From NCBI GenBank assembly GCA_910574715.1, contig CAJTCH010000044.1, positions 1 to 42,757 of the forward strand: a DNA stretch of 42,757 nucleotides, read 5' to 3'. The notes under the pieces were generated by a model. The model saw only the letters and a program-made list of their open reading frames with translations, had not been told where the DNA came from and made no database searches. Source of the DNA: Lachnospiraceae bacterium (GTDB lineage: Bacteria; Bacillota; Clostridia; Lachnospirales; Lachnospiraceae). Positions 1 to 8,050 of the stretch are shown here, one piece after another (positions within the stretch are counted from its first letter, which is position 1; each line of letters begins with the position of its first letter). The translations under genes were made by a program, and so were the position numbers.

Positions 1-2
1 AA

Positions 3-155
3 GCCGGATGGTATAAAAATCATGATCTTCAAAAAGTAATAAGTGAAATGAAAACTGTCCGTAGTGTCAGTATAAATGGAACACGAAAAAAATACACAAC
101 GGAACTTACGCCATTTCAAAAAGACATATATGAGTTATATGGGCTGACACCTTAA
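3..155 (+). CDS. C-terminal fragment of an unidentified protein (transposase-like?)
   Basis: The reading frame is open from the window edge and stops at TAA 153-155, giving about 50 residues that end in LTPFQKDIYELYGLTP. The tail reminds me of the C-termini of some DDE transposases (IS1634/IS4-like), but no catalytic motif lies inside the window, so the assignment is weak. The next gene is a decayed surface-protein gene and then an IS, which fits a graveyard of mobile DNA at this end. Confidence 0.4.
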   Translation, partial: AGWYKNHDLQKVISEMKTVRSVSINGTRKKYTTELTPFQKDIYELYGLTP

Positions 156-279
156 ACATGTGTATAATTTGAACGGGATTTTAGGATTAAATTAAGTCAC
201 GATACACCTTTAAAATGGATAAAAGTAATTGACATATTTTGGAAAGATGATACACTAAAGTGAGGGGAGAACGAGAGAA

Positions 280-600
280 ATGCAAAAGTGGAAATGCAAG
301 CTAAAAAGAGGAATGGCATTAGCTTTGGCTGCAATTGTAATTGGCAGTGGGACAAGTATTATGACAATGCCAGTATCAGCGGAGAATGAAACAACAAAAG
401 TAACAGAAAAAAGAACAGGTTGATTTTCATTTTTCTGAGTCAAAAATTACAGTAGTTGAAAATGATCCAGATATGCTAATATTTAGGAACTTATACAGAG
501 AAATCAAAGAGTGTTTTGAACAAAATGGTAGGTGATGCTTGTAATATTGGAGATAATTGCATTTATGACAAATGGGAAGAAATTATAGAAATTACATAAA
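280..600 (+). pseudogene. Frameshifted remnant of a secreted protein gene
   Basis: An ATG at 280 behind GAGGGGAGAACGAG opens a 47-residue frame. It has a basic start (QKWKCKLKR), a hydrophobic core (MALALAAIVIGSG) and a likely cleavage site after PVSA, then ends at TGA 421-423. A neighbouring frame continues from 422 with FHFSESKITVVENDPDM and stops at 532. A third frame reads MVGDACNIGDNCIY to TAA near 600. I read this as one exported protein gene broken by at least two frame changes. Its function cannot be told. The IS200-like element begins just downstream. Confidence 0.5.
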
Positions 601-645
601 AATCTCTACTTATCCTTTTTAATTTCCAAGCGCAAGGTTAAATCC

Positions 646-662
646 ACCGCCTTTTAGGCGGT
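646..662 (+). repeat. IS left-end hairpin
   Basis: A perfect 6-bp stem ACCGCC/GGCGGT with a TTTTA loop lies 69 bases before the tnpA start. It is the probable TnpA recognition hairpin of the left end. Confidence 0.6.
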
Positions 663-730
663 CAAGCTTTAGCGGCATTTCCTTTCAGTAGCAATTGTGA
701 TAAAATACAGCAGTAGGAGGTGCTGTAGAA

Positions 731-1159
731 ATGGCAGAATATAGGAGCAGTAGTCATACCGTATATGATATTAAGTATCATTTTGTGTGGATAACGAAGT
801 ATAGATATAAGATACTAAGAAAAAATGTAGCCTTTAGGCTACGGGAACTGCTGCAGCAAGGATGTGATGCACGGAACATAAAGATACTGAAAGGCAGTAT
901 AGGAGTGGATCATGTGCATATGCTGCTTTCGTGTCCAACCAATCTGGCGCCAAGTCAGATCATGCAATATCTGAAAGGAAGGTCGTCAAAGTTGTTACAG
1001 GATGAGTTCTCGGAGTTGAGAAAGAGATATTGGGGACAGCATATGTGGGGAAGAGGATATTTCTGCGGGACAGTAGGAGAAGTAGATGAAGAGACGATAA
1101 GAAACTATATCGAAAATCAGGGAAAAGAAGAAGATAATTTCAAAATCGAGGAACAATAG
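731..1159 (+). CDS. tnpA: IS200/IS605 transposase TnpA (Y1 HUH)
   Basis: This 142-residue protein has the normal length for TnpA, which cuts and joins single-stranded IS ends at hairpins through a covalent tyrosine link. The HUH metal site is the HVHMLL stretch (near residues 59-64), and the catalytic tyrosine is in IRNYIENQG (near 125-132). The N-terminal YHFVWITKYRYKIL is typical of the family. The start is ATG 731 behind AGGAGGTGCTGTAGAA. No tnpB/omega-RNA partner follows, so this is an IS200-type element. The gene looks intact and probably functional. Confidence 0.95.
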   Translation: MAEYRSSSHTVYDIKYHFVWITKYRYKILRKNVAFRLRELLQQGCDARNIKILKGSIGVDHVHMLLSCPTNLAPSQIMQYLKGRSSKLLQDEFSELRKRYWGQHMWGRGYFCGTVGEVDEETIRNYIENQGKEEDNFKIEEQ

Positions 1160-1181
1160 CTACTTAGAGTAGAGCTTTTAG

Positions 1182-1282
1182 GCGACTTTAGTCGCAAATG
1201 AAACAGGCTTTAGCCTGCAAGCGACTTTCAGGCGCAAAAAGTGGTCTTTAGACCACAACAACCCACCGTCTTCAGACGGTGG
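1182..1282 (+). repeat. Row of short hairpins at the IS right end
   Basis: Four perfect stem-loops follow one another: GCGAC-TTTA-GTCGC (1182-1195), CAGGC-TTTA-GCCTG (1204-1217), GTGGTC-TTTA-GACCAC (1241-1256) and CCACCGTC-TTCA-GACGGTGG (1263-1282). A weaker one lies at 1221-1235. All have 4-base TTTA/TTCA loops, as in the left-end hairpin. The last is the likely right-end TnpA hairpin. Confidence 0.6.
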
Positions 1283-1373
1283 TAGTTGAGTTGGTGATAT
1301 TAAGGGGATTTTTATGTAGTATATAATGGTTTTATTATTTATTTGAGAATAAGTGAGGGAGAAAATATAGAAA

Positions 1374-4300
1374 ATGAAAAGAAAATGGTTTGCGATTTTA
1401 CTTATGGTAACTTTAATGTTGTCAAATAGTTTATCCATATTGGCAAGAGATTTATCAGAAAGTGAATTGGGAGATGAATACATAGAGGAAAACAATACAG
1501 AAAAAATTTTAATAACAGATGATAAAAGCGACAATAGTATAGTTAAAAAGAAAACGAATATGGTTTCGACAATAAATGAGATAGAAGAAAAAGAGGAAGA
1601 TACAGATACTCAAAATAACATCTCTTCGGTAATGGCAACAAGCGATAATAAAAGCCTGTTTGCAGGTGGAACAGGAACTATAGAAGACCCTTTTCAAATT
1701 AGTGATGCAGAGCAATTTAATAATATACGGCATAATCTATCAGCTAATTATATTTTGGTGAGCGATATTGATTTATCGATATATAGCAATTGGAATGCAA
1801 TTGGAACGTATGAAAATCGCTTTTGTGGAACATTTGATGGAGATAATCATTCTATAACGGGATTAACGATTTTAGATACAGAAATAGATTCAAACTCTTA
1901 TCAAGGGTGTGTAGAATATGCATCTCTATTTGGATATTGTGGAAAAGGTGCGGTAAATGCTGTAATTAAAAATATAAAAATGGAAAATATTTCTATCAAT
2001 ATATCAAATAAAGAAAACACCATAAAAATAGGAGTTATTTCACTTGGTGGTTATAATACGATCTCAAATTGTAGTGTCGGCGGAAGCATTGATATAAGAG
2101 ATTGTTACAAAATGTATGTGGGCGGTATTGCATGTGAAGGAGATGAAATTCAATCTTGTATAAGTAATATTACAATGAAACTAGAAAGCAATAAAGTAGA
2201 TGATGAAAACTATCACGGTGAAATTATATGTGGTGGTATTTCAAGTATGTTAGGTAATATTACAAACAGCTATAATTATGGGGAAATTAATGCAATTTCT
2301 GGGAACTTTTTGAGATGTGGTGGAATTTGTGGTATACATACTAGCGGAAAAATTAGCCGTTGTGCAAATTATGGCGATATTAGCGGGAAAACTATATATC
2401 AAGAATTACATACGAATGGTATGTACAATTGTGAATTAGGTGGAATTGTGGGAAGTGACGGAGATGATATAGAAGGATGTGTTAATTATGGAAATATAGA
2501 AGGAAGCGCTCCTAAAGAATATAACTGTAGTATTGGTGGAATAGCAGGCGGCGGTCATTATATGAGTGTGTGTGCTTCAATCGACAATTGTTTTAACTTG
2601 GGAAGAAGAATGAACTCATCTAATGCCTATGCTTATAGAATAGGTACGTCTAAGCAGCTGACGGAATGTTATTCTTTAGATTCAACTTTGATAGACGGAG
2701 AAATACCAACTGAGAATATAGGAGCAGAGAAGGAAAATGGAGCCAGTCTATCAGAAGAAGAAATATTAAAAAAAATAGAAGTACTTGGACTTGATTCTGA
2801 TGAAAAGGAAGACGAAGAAGGAACAACTACTAAAGAAATTATACAGGGAGTAATAGATCACTCTTATGGTTCACAAACTGCAGATACAAAAGTTGAAGAA
2901 TTATTATCTGGATATGTTAATGATTGGAATTCTGCTTATACAAAGTATACTCATGCAGTAGAAGAAACGTTAATGAATTCTATAGAGGATTCTGCACCAA
3001 TTAAAAAACAGGCTATTAAAGAAAGAAAAGAAAAAATGATGGAAGAGGACGAGGACCCCAAAAATAAGGAAAAATATATTTCAGGAATATTTCATGATGA
3101 CAAAATGAAAGACGCAGCATACGAAGGTTTTTCTAATTTTTTGTATGATACTATATGTTCTGAAATAGATATAAGTAATATAAGTGCGGAAGATATTAAT
3201 GGAACAAAATTAGTTAATACAATTTTAAAATCCGCTAAGCAAGCGTCTATCTCTAAAACATACAAAATAAATGGTATTAAAGTTACCATTAAAACGTCAG
3301 GAATTGAAAATGTAAGTTTTGGCAGCATAACATGTAATTCTAGCCTTTTTCATACTTATACTATTTGTTCAACTGCAGCGCAGTGCCGAGAAGCTATTGC
3401 TAATTACATGAAAGAACTAATGGGGCTTACCGATTCTGCAATATATCAGGTATATTCATCTGTATGCAAAGATGTTTTAGGAGTATCATTAGATAAACTA
3501 ACAGAAGATTATGTATCAAAAAAAATTACACAAAAAGTGTCAAAGTATCTTTCTAAATTTGAAGCGTCAGGAATTGGAAATCTTGCAACCAATTTAAATA
3601 GTTGTCATAACTATTATCAGTATGTAAAAAAGATGATGGGTATTATAGGTAGTACAGAAAATCCAGACAAAATACTAGAAATGATGCAAGAATATGGAAA
3701 ATTTGAAGATTTATCAATTTCTAACAAAGTAGTAAAAAAGGCATGGAAGGAATTGAAAAAAGCAGCAACCAATTTGAACAAGGCTTATCTAAGTTACCTT
3801 TCTGGTAGAGATAGCAAGATAAAAATATGGTTGGATCGCATTAAGCCAGAATGGATGAAAAAAGATACTAAAGTTAAAGTAACTTTGTCGTGCCCAGTAA
3901 ATGTCATTGTTTTGAATTCTTTAGGACAACAAATAGGCTATGCTGGTGAAGATGATGTATGGTTTGACAATGATATTATTTATATTGAAGAAAGAGGAGA
4001 TGCAAAAATTATATATTCATCTTCCGAAGAGTCAATTTCATTTAGTGTATCAGCAACTGCTTATGGTGTATTAGGTTGTAGTATTGAAGATTATGATGAG
4101 ATTGGATTACCAACAGGAAGAACAAATTATTATGATATTGAATTATATCCCGGAAAAAATATTACAGTATCAGGAATAAAAAATGCTACTGATGGTAAAG
4201 TAGATTATACAGTCACATCAGATGGTCAAACAATTAATGCTAATGAATACATTCCATCAACTCAAAATGCAGTTGTTTCCATTGGATGTAATGTGGTAAA

Positions 4301-4787
4301 GGGAGGAACTGTAGATGGTACAGGTTCATACGTGCGTGGTGATGCAGCTGTTCTCACAGCTACGCCAAGTGACAACAGTCGTTTTGTTGGATGGATGCAA
4401 GGAGAACATTTGCTAGATACAGCCAGAATTTATGAATTTACGGCAAAAGAAAATACAACAATCACGGCTTTATTTGTAGATATATCAGAATCAGAATCAT
4501 GGGATTCAAATGGTTCAAGTGGTTCTAATAATGAATTAGGCGATTCTCAGAAACCAACTGATACAAATGGAACACCAAACCATAATAGTCAAACGGATAA
4601 TAATGGAACAAATAAAGATAATCCTGTATTTACAGAGACATCTACTAATAACACTCCAACAGGTACTACTAGCCCACAGACAGGGGATGAAAATCCTTTA
4701 TTCATGTTAATTATAATAGTGCTGATTACTGGTGGAATAGTAGCAGGCAGTGTTCTGTCAAGTATGAAAGCAAGAAAAAATGCATAA
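1374..4787 (+). CDS. Large cell-wall-anchored surface protein
   Basis: This 1137-residue protein is exported and sortase-anchored. Residues 1-25 form a signal peptide (MKRKWFAILLMVTLMLSNSL...). Residues about 95-430 carry GLUG-like beta-helix repeats with recurring GGI and NYG motifs (GGTGTIEDPFQI, FDGDNHSITGL, CANYGDISG). The middle part, about 460-860, is charged and helical. Near residues 1000-1055 is a bacterial InlB-B/Listeria-type repeat (GGTVDGTGSYVRGDAAVLTA, FVGWM). A Ser/Thr/Asn linker leads to SPQTG, a hydrophobic segment and the basic tail SMKARKNA. The start is ATG 1374 behind GTGAGGGAG. The ligand or substrate is unknown. It is probably an adhesin-like accessory protein. Confidence 0.8.
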   Translation: MKRKWFAILLMVTLMLSNSLSILARDLSESELGDEYIEENNTEKILITDDKSDNSIVKKKTNMVSTINEIEEKEEDTDTQNNISSVMATSDNKSLFAGGTGTIEDPFQISDAEQFNNIRHNLSANYILVSDIDLSIYSNWNAIGTYENRFCGTFDGDNHSITGLTILDTEIDSNSYQGCVEYASLFGYCGKGAVNAVIKNIKMENISINISNKENTIKIGVISLGGYNTISNCSVGGSIDIRDCYKMYVGGIACEGDEIQSCISNITMKLESNKVDDENYHGEIICGGISSMLGNITNSYNYGEINAISGNFLRCGGICGIHTSGKISRCANYGDISGKTIYQELHTNGMYNCELGGIVGSDGDDIEGCVNYGNIEGSAPKEYNCSIGGIAGGGHYMSVCASIDNCFNLGRRMNSSNAYAYRIGTSKQLTECYSLDSTLIDGEIPTENIGAEKENGASLSEEEILKKIEVLGLDSDEKEDEEGTTTKEIIQGVIDHSYGSQTADTKVEELLSGYVNDWNSAYTKYTHAVEETLMNSIEDSAPIKKQAIKERKEKMMEEDEDPKNKEKYISGIFHDDKMKDAAYEGFSNFLYDTICSEIDISNISAEDINGTKLVNTILKSAKQASISKTYKINGIKVTIKTSGIENVSFGSITCNSSLFHTYTICSTAAQCREAIANYMKELMGLTDSAIYQVYSSVCKDVLGVSLDKLTEDYVSKKITQKVSKYLSKFEASGIGNLATNLNSCHNYYQYVKKMMGIIGSTENPDKILEMMQEYGKFEDLSISNKVVKKAWKELKKAATNLNKAYLSYLSGRDSKIKIWLDRIKPEWMKKDTKVKVTLSCPVNVIVLNSLGQQIGYAGEDDVWFDNDIIYIEERGDAKIIYSSSEESISFSVSATAYGVLGCSIEDYDEIGLPTGRTNYYDIELYPGKNITVSGIKNATDGKVDYTVTSDGQTINANEYIPSTQNAVVSIGCNVVKGGTVDGTGSYVRGDAAVLTATPSDNSRFVGWMQGEHLLDTARIYEFTAKENTTITALFVDISESESWDSNGSSGSNNELGDSQKPTDTNGTPNHNSQTDNNGTNKDNPVFTETSTNNTPTGTTSPQTGDENPLFMLIIIVLITGGIVAGSVLSSMKARKNA

Positions 4788-4910
4788 TATTTTTATTTTG
4801 TATAATGGAAAAGACTTGTCAAACTAATGCCTTTGTTATCAATGGTTTTCTATTTAAGGGTATTGCTACATTGCGTTAAATGGAGATTTTGGAAATAATA
4901 AAAAATCGTA

Positions 4911-5074
4911 AAAAATAGGGTAGTTGAGATTAATTCGGTTCTTTCTTAACTTTGGATATTTCATCTCTGCCAATATTTCAGATTTTGCTGGAAATCTAAT
5001 ATTCCATCAAAAATGAACATGACAGCGTATCCAAACATGAGAAAGAACCATTAATTCTCTTCTACCCTATTTTT
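4911..5074. repeat. MITE-like element with long imperfect inverted repeats
   Basis: The arm 4911-4958 (AAAAATAGGGTAG...TTTGGATA) is repeated inverted at 5028-5074 (TATCCAAA...CTACCCTATTTTT). Over about 46 positions there are only a few mismatches and small indels. The roughly 70-bp centre is not coding. The flanks 4788-4910 and 5075-5400 hold no gene that I can support. This could be a MITE, or a long hairpin in the 3' region of the surface-protein mRNA. Confidence 0.55.
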
Positions 5075-5401
5075 CTATAGCATTTAATTTGAAATAAAGT
5101 ATAAATAATTGTATGTGTTTTGGATTAAATGTGTGTCTGATATAAATGGTTCGATAGCTGCCAGAAATTAAGTTAATATGTGAGTGGAATACATCCGGTA
5201 TACAATCATATGTTCAATTCAATTCGTAATGTAAACATCCCCCGGTATACCTGCTTAGCGCATACCCCTATTCTTATACCAAATAACCAAAAACAGCCAT
5301 ATAAATCAATTTGAAATACCTAACTCAACAATATATACTGTGTACCCCATCAAGCTGAAAACATCCCATAAAACGCAAAATAAACCTACTAAATAATCAT
5401 A

Positions 5402-5452
5402 AAAAATAGAGCCTTAACAGACTAAAATAATCAATGTCAAGGCTCTATTTTT
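5402..5452 (-). terminator. Bidirectional intrinsic terminator
   Basis: A perfect 14-bp inverted repeat, AAAAATAGAGCCTT / AAGGCTCTATTTTT, has a 23-base loop. The U-tract for leftward transcripts comes from the left arm. It sits 24 bases beyond the stop of the leftward lipoprotein gene. Confidence 0.8.
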
Positions 5453-5475
5453 ATGTCATAATATGTATTCTATCA

Positions 5476-5886
5476 CTACTCAATTATTGCATCTATCCGG
5501 CATATAATATCATCCCAATAATTTGTATCAGTATTGTATACAAAAACGGTTTTAACCGTTTCCCCTTTTGAAAACCGTTTAGAATCATACTTTATATAAA
5601 ATCCAAATTGATCAGAACCATTACCATCATTATCTAATACGATAGCGTCAATTATTTCAATGACAATTTTCCCGTTTCTATTTTCAATGATATGTGTTAA
5701 TCGGTCATACTCTTCTTGTGTCTTAGTATGCTGAACTTCTACAGTATTTCTAATTGTTTTGATCATATTGATACCGCTATATTCTGTTATTCTCTTGTTC
5801 ATTGTACTACTTGTTACACTAGCATTACATCCTATCACTGCCATTAATACCGCTGTCAATACCACGCTTACTATTCTTCTCTTCAT
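5476..5886 (-). CDS. Small putative lipoprotein
   Basis: This 136-residue protein has a short basic start (MKRR), a hydrophobic stretch and the lipobox-like AVIGC, so Cys20 is the probable lipidation site. The mature part is hydrophilic and includes a GKIVIEIIDAIVLDNDGNG segment and a likely small beta domain. I do not recognise the family. The ATG at 5886 is preceded by AGGAGAAATAGAG. It is the last gene of a leftward group with the J-domain gene and is followed by the terminator at 5402-5452. A host-surface or exclusion role is possible but not shown. Confidence 0.65.
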   Translation of the reverse strand: MKRRIVSVVLTAVLMAVIGCNASVTSSTMNKRITEYSGINMIKTIRNTVEVQHTKTQEEYDRLTHIIENRNGKIVIEIIDAIVLDNDGNGSDQFGFYIKYDSKRFSKGETVKTVFVYNTDTNYWDDIICRIDAIIE

Positions 5887-5951
5887 CTCTATTTCTCCTA
5901 AATCTTATATATTGGTGAAGGTGTAGCCAATAACTACACCCTTCAATGATT

Positions 5952-6482
5952 CTATGCATGTAATCTTTTTCTTCCACCGGGTTCTATCTCTGTACTACCG
6001 TAATAATCCCGTATATCATCCATAGATAATTTCCTATGGCTTTTCTTTCTGAATGTCTCAGAGTGCCAATACCAACACTTTTTTTGTCCTGCGAACTTGA
6101 AACCAAGTTCTTTTAATTCTTTCCGATACTGATAAGTATTTCCAGATATCCATATCCAGTTACCGATAATTTCTATGGTAATGTTGGAGAAGAATATAAC
6201 TTTCTGTAACATTTCCCTTAAAAGTTCATCTTCTTCAAAATCATACTTTTTATTGTCATATGATGATTCGTTATTATTTGTGGTATTGCCTGTCCTGGTG
6301 TTTTGCTGCCGTGAATCATGCCTATTCTTCAATATCTTGAATAACTTCTCATATTCGGTATTGATTGCCTTGGTAATCTCTTCTGAGCCGTTTTCATTAT
6401 CCGGGTGATATTTCTTAAGTAAATCCCTGTATTGCTTTCTGAGTTCCTCTAATGTCTGTACATTTTTGAAATATGTATTCAT
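5952..6482 (-). CDS. J-domain protein (DnaJ-like)
   Basis: Residues about 1-45 are a short J domain. YRDLLKKYHPDN contains the invariant HPD that stimulates DnaK ATPase, and ITKAINTEYEKLF matches helix III. A polar linker (about 55-85) follows, then a C-terminal region rich in W/Y (WIWISGNTYQY, KKCWYWHS). That C-terminal pattern is common in J-like proteins on Firmicutes plasmids and integrative elements. The start is the ATG at 6482 (MNTYF), since AGGTTGAG lies just before it. The ATG five codons further up overlaps the ribosome binding site. Client and function are unknown; a role in replication or partition complexes is a guess. Confidence 0.75.
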   Translation of the reverse strand: MNTYFKNVQTLEELRKQYRDLLKKYHPDNENGSEEITKAINTEYEKLFKILKNRHDSRQQNTRTGNTTNNNESSYDNKKYDFEEDELLREMLQKVIFFSNITIEIIGNWIWISGNTYQYRKELKELGFKFAGQKKCWYWHSETFRKKSHRKLSMDDIRDYYGSTEIEPGGRKRLHA

Positions 6483-6513
6483 ATGCTCAACCTCCATAAC
6501 AGTAAATAAAAAG

Positions 6514-6550
6514 AGTGTAAAGTCCTTGATAATTAAATAGACTTTACACC
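6514..6550 (-). repeat. Hairpin repeat, related copy at 6894-6930
   Basis: GTGTAAAGTC and GACTTTACAC form a 10-bp stem around cttgataattaaata. A diverged copy (GTATAAAGTC...caattatcaag GTACTTTG) lies inverted at 6894-6930, so the two flank the coiled-coil gene. The copy at 6514-6550 could also act as a terminator. Confidence 0.5.
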
Positions 6551-6575
6551 CCTTGGTGATATAGTTATGTAGTTG

Positions 6576-6836
6576 TTATGCGATCTGACTAATGCGCTCT
6601 TTTACTTTCCTTAATTCGTTTTCAAGATGATTGACTCTAAGGAGAAGCATTTCCTTTTCATTTTCAACTTTTAATGCCTCATCAAGTTTACGGCTCAAGT
6701 CCAGATGTCCTTCTGCTATGATCTTGATGTTGCGATTAGTTTCATTTTCTAATGTAAGTTCAATACTTTTGATCTCATTTCTTATGGGTTCTAATAGTGA
6801 ATTTATCGCCTGTAAATCCTCATTCGTCAATGCCAT
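6576..6836 (-). CDS. Small coiled-coil protein
   Basis: This 86-residue protein begins at ATG 6836 (MALTNEDLQAIN) behind GAAGGGGTGATAAA. Almost the whole length predicts as helix with heptad spacing of Leu/Ile (LLEPIRNEIKSIELTL..., LLLRVNHLENELRKVKERI). I recall many short proteins of this type in Lachnospiraceae elements, with no known function. It lies between the J-domain gene and the repressor and is probably transcribed leftward from the operator region at 6947-7032. Confidence 0.65.
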   Translation of the reverse strand: MALTNEDLQAINSLLEPIRNEIKSIELTLENETNRNIKIIAEGHLDLSRKLDEALKVENEKEMLLLRVNHLENELRKVKERISQIA

Positions 6837-6946
6837 TTTATCACCCCTTCTGTGATTCATTGTCTTGGTAATTTGTATTATATCATGCCGAGGGTATAAA
6901 GTCTATTCAATTATCAAGGTACTTTGTTGTTTGGTGTTGAGATAAT

Positions 6947-7032
6947 AGTACACTATAATGTACTTAAATGTCAATAATAAAAGTACACAAAAATATACAA
7001 TTCAATTTATTGAAAGTATATAAAAGTGTACT
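6947..7032. promoter_or_regulatory. Three operator copies (left group)
   Basis: There are three 18-bp half-site pairs with 6-base centres: AGTACA-CTATAA-TGTACT (6947-6964, perfect palindrome), AGTACA-CAAAAA-TATACA (6982-6999) and AGTATA-TAAAAG-TGTACT (7015-7032). The same motif occurs four more times at 7323-7447, on the other side of the XRE gene. That strongly suggests the operator of that repressor. Confidence 0.75.
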
Positions 7033-7064
7033 AAAAATAATTGCTAATAAAGATTTTAAAACAT

Positions 7065-7298
7065 CTATTCATTTGGGACATATTCCATAATATCAGAAGG
7101 TTGACAATTTAGAATTTCGCATAAATACATGATTGTATCAACTGCAACATTCGAGTTATTATTTAATCTATTTATAATAGTAGGTGAAATTTTATATTTT
7201 TCCCTCAGCTCTCTTTTTTTAATATTTTTCTTTTCCATCAAATCAAAAAGTTTTTTATAGCTTATAGTTCCGCTATATTGTTTTTCTCTTTCACCCAT
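7065..7298 (-). CDS. XRE/Cro-type repressor
   Basis: This 77-residue protein is a compact helix-turn-helix regulator. The HTH is in ELREKYKISPTIINRLNNNSNVAVDTIMYLCEIL (about residues 33-66), and the end ILNCQPSDIMEYVPN is typical of small XRE proteins from Clostridia. The start ATG 7298 follows AAGGAGGTGTCTTTAT. Seven copies of an 18-bp palindrome flank the gene (three downstream of it, four upstream). It is therefore the probable master switch for the divergent small-gene operons at 5.4-6.8 kb and 7.5-12 kb, and autoregulates. Confidence 0.85.
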   Translation of the reverse strand: MGEREKQYSGTISYKKLFDLMEKKNIKKRELREKYKISPTIINRLNNNSNVAVDTIMYLCEILNCQPSDIMEYVPNE

Positions 7299-7322
7299 AT
7301 AAAGACACCTCCTTGTTTTTAG

Positions 7323-7447
7323 TGTACATTATTGTGTTCACAATGTCAATATAAATAGAAAATGTACATTATTGTGTACTATATACAAAAATAAAAGTAT
7401 CTTTTTGTGTACTTTGTCAATTGAAATAAAGTACATTAAAGTGTACA
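7323..7447. promoter_or_regulatory. Four operator copies overlapping a rightward promoter
   Basis: The copies are TGTACATTATTGTGTTCA (7323-7340), TGTACATTATTGTGTACT (7363-7380), AGTATCTTTTTGTGTACT (7396-7413) and AGTACATTAAAGTGTACA (7430-7447). A possible promoter (TTGTCA 7414-7419, 17 bases, TAAAGT 7437-7442) lies between and over the last two. Bound repressor would block rightward transcription as well as its own. Confidence 0.7.
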
Positions 7448-7507
7448 ATACACTTACAAGGTCAAACAAAACACAAACAAACATCACAAGAAAGGATGGT
7501 AAATAAT

Positions 7508-7684
7508 ATGTTATTTGAAAAAGAGATCAAAGAAGCCGAGGACAAACTATACAAAAAAGGTTACTACGTTTGTAATATGGTAGAGCCTAACAATAATCAA
7601 TATGAGGTATACGACGGAGATAGTAATGTAATGATTGACCATTTATCAGTTGCACAACTTATTCAATTGGCAAATATGATTTAA
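7508..7684 (+). CDS. Small hypothetical protein
   Basis: This 58-residue acidic protein starts at ATG 7508 (MLFEKEIKEAEDKLYKKGYYV). The SD AAAGGATGG at 7491-7499 lies 8 bases before it and overlaps an earlier in-frame ATG at 7496, which I reject as too close. It is the first gene of the rightward operon below the XRE operators. I do not recognise the family. Confidence 0.65.
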   Translation: MLFEKEIKEAEDKLYKKGYYVCNMVEPNNNQYEVYDGDSNVMIDHLSVAQLIQLANMI

Positions 7685-7704
7685 CGAAAGGCAGGTAAAC
7701 AATC

Positions 7705-7875
7705 ATGACACACACAATCACAATGAAAGAAATTCAGGACAAAATTAAAAATGGCGTTTCAACATTCATGAAAAAAGACAATTCTCCTAGAGGTTGCGAG
7801 TGTATAAGCGCAAGCGAAATAAAACCGGGCGATCAAGTTGTAATTGATAATTATTTTACAACAGTGATTGAATAA
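7705..7875 (+). CDS. Small hypothetical protein upstream of the ribozyme
   Basis: This 56-residue frame runs from ATG 7705 (MTHTITMKEIQDKIKNG) to TAA 7873-7875, with AAAGGCAGG upstream. The second half (CECISASEIKPGDQVVIDNYF) has the look of a small beta-barrel: the PGDQVVIDN turn is common in Hint- and SH3-like folds. The stop codon abuts the first stem base of the hammerhead ribozyme, so self-cleavage would leave this mRNA with a defined 3' end. Confidence 0.6.
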   Translation: MTHTITMKEIQDKIKNGVSTFMKKDNSPRGCECISASEIKPGDQVVIDNYFTTVIE

Positions 7876-7931
7876 ATCCCCTGATGAGTACCACTGAAAG
7901 GTGACGAAATCCCCACAATGGGGATCGGGAT
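7876..7931 (+). ncRNA. Hammerhead ribozyme (type I layout)
   Basis: All core elements are present in order. Stem I 5' strand is AUCCC (7876-7880). The conserved CUGAUGA is 7881-7887. Stem II is 7888-7905, closed by G7888-C7905, with one bulged base and the loop ACUGAAA. The conserved GAA is 7906-7908. Stem III is AUCCCC 7909-7914 with GGGGAU 7920-7925, starting with the required A-U pair. The cleavage-site C is 7926, and the stem I 3' strand GGGAU (7927-7931) pairs with AUCCC. The predicted cut is after C7926 (AUC). Both ends leave through stem I, which makes it type I. It sits directly behind a stop codon in the small-gene operon. Confidence 0.9.
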
Positions 7932-7949
7932 AGAAATATCATCCTATAA

Positions 7950-8050
7950 AGCAACCGAGAAGCCCGAAAAGCTCTCATATACTTAAAGCAATATACCTGT
8001 GAACCATCCGAGCATTGGCAATAGTCAGGACAGATTCTTTAGGGGTTGCT
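7950..8050 (+). ncRNA. Structured RNA candidate behind the hammerhead
   Basis: A closing stem AGCAACC (7950-7956) / GGTTGCT (8044-8050) encloses at least one hairpin (GAGAAGC ... GCTCTC, 7957-7976). A second possible hairpin is CCTG (7996-7999) / CAGG (8026-8029). The 150-bp space is otherwise non-coding and ends 31 bases before the next start. It may be a leader element or a stable RNA whose 5' end is made by the ribozyme. Confidence 0.45.

Larger units (their letters stand above)
600..1290 (+). mobile_element. IS200/IS605-family insertion sequence (tnpA only)
   Basis: A single Y1-type transposase gene lies between palindromic ends rather than inverted repeats, the hallmark of IS200/IS605. 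The left hairpin is 646-662 (ACCGCC-TTTTA-GGCGGT) and the last right hairpin is 1263-1282 (CCACCGTC-TTCA-GACGGTGG). No tnpB is present. The boundaries are estimates, because these elements make no target duplication. Confidence 0.75.

Noticed and set aside
1182..1282. CRISPR array
   Set aside because: The repeated units are short hairpins with different stems, not identical repeats with spacers, and no cas gene is near.
1178..1534. 118-residue leftward frame over the IS right end and surface-protein start
   Set aside because: It crosses the IS hairpins and overlaps the signal peptide of the real gene on the opposite strand.
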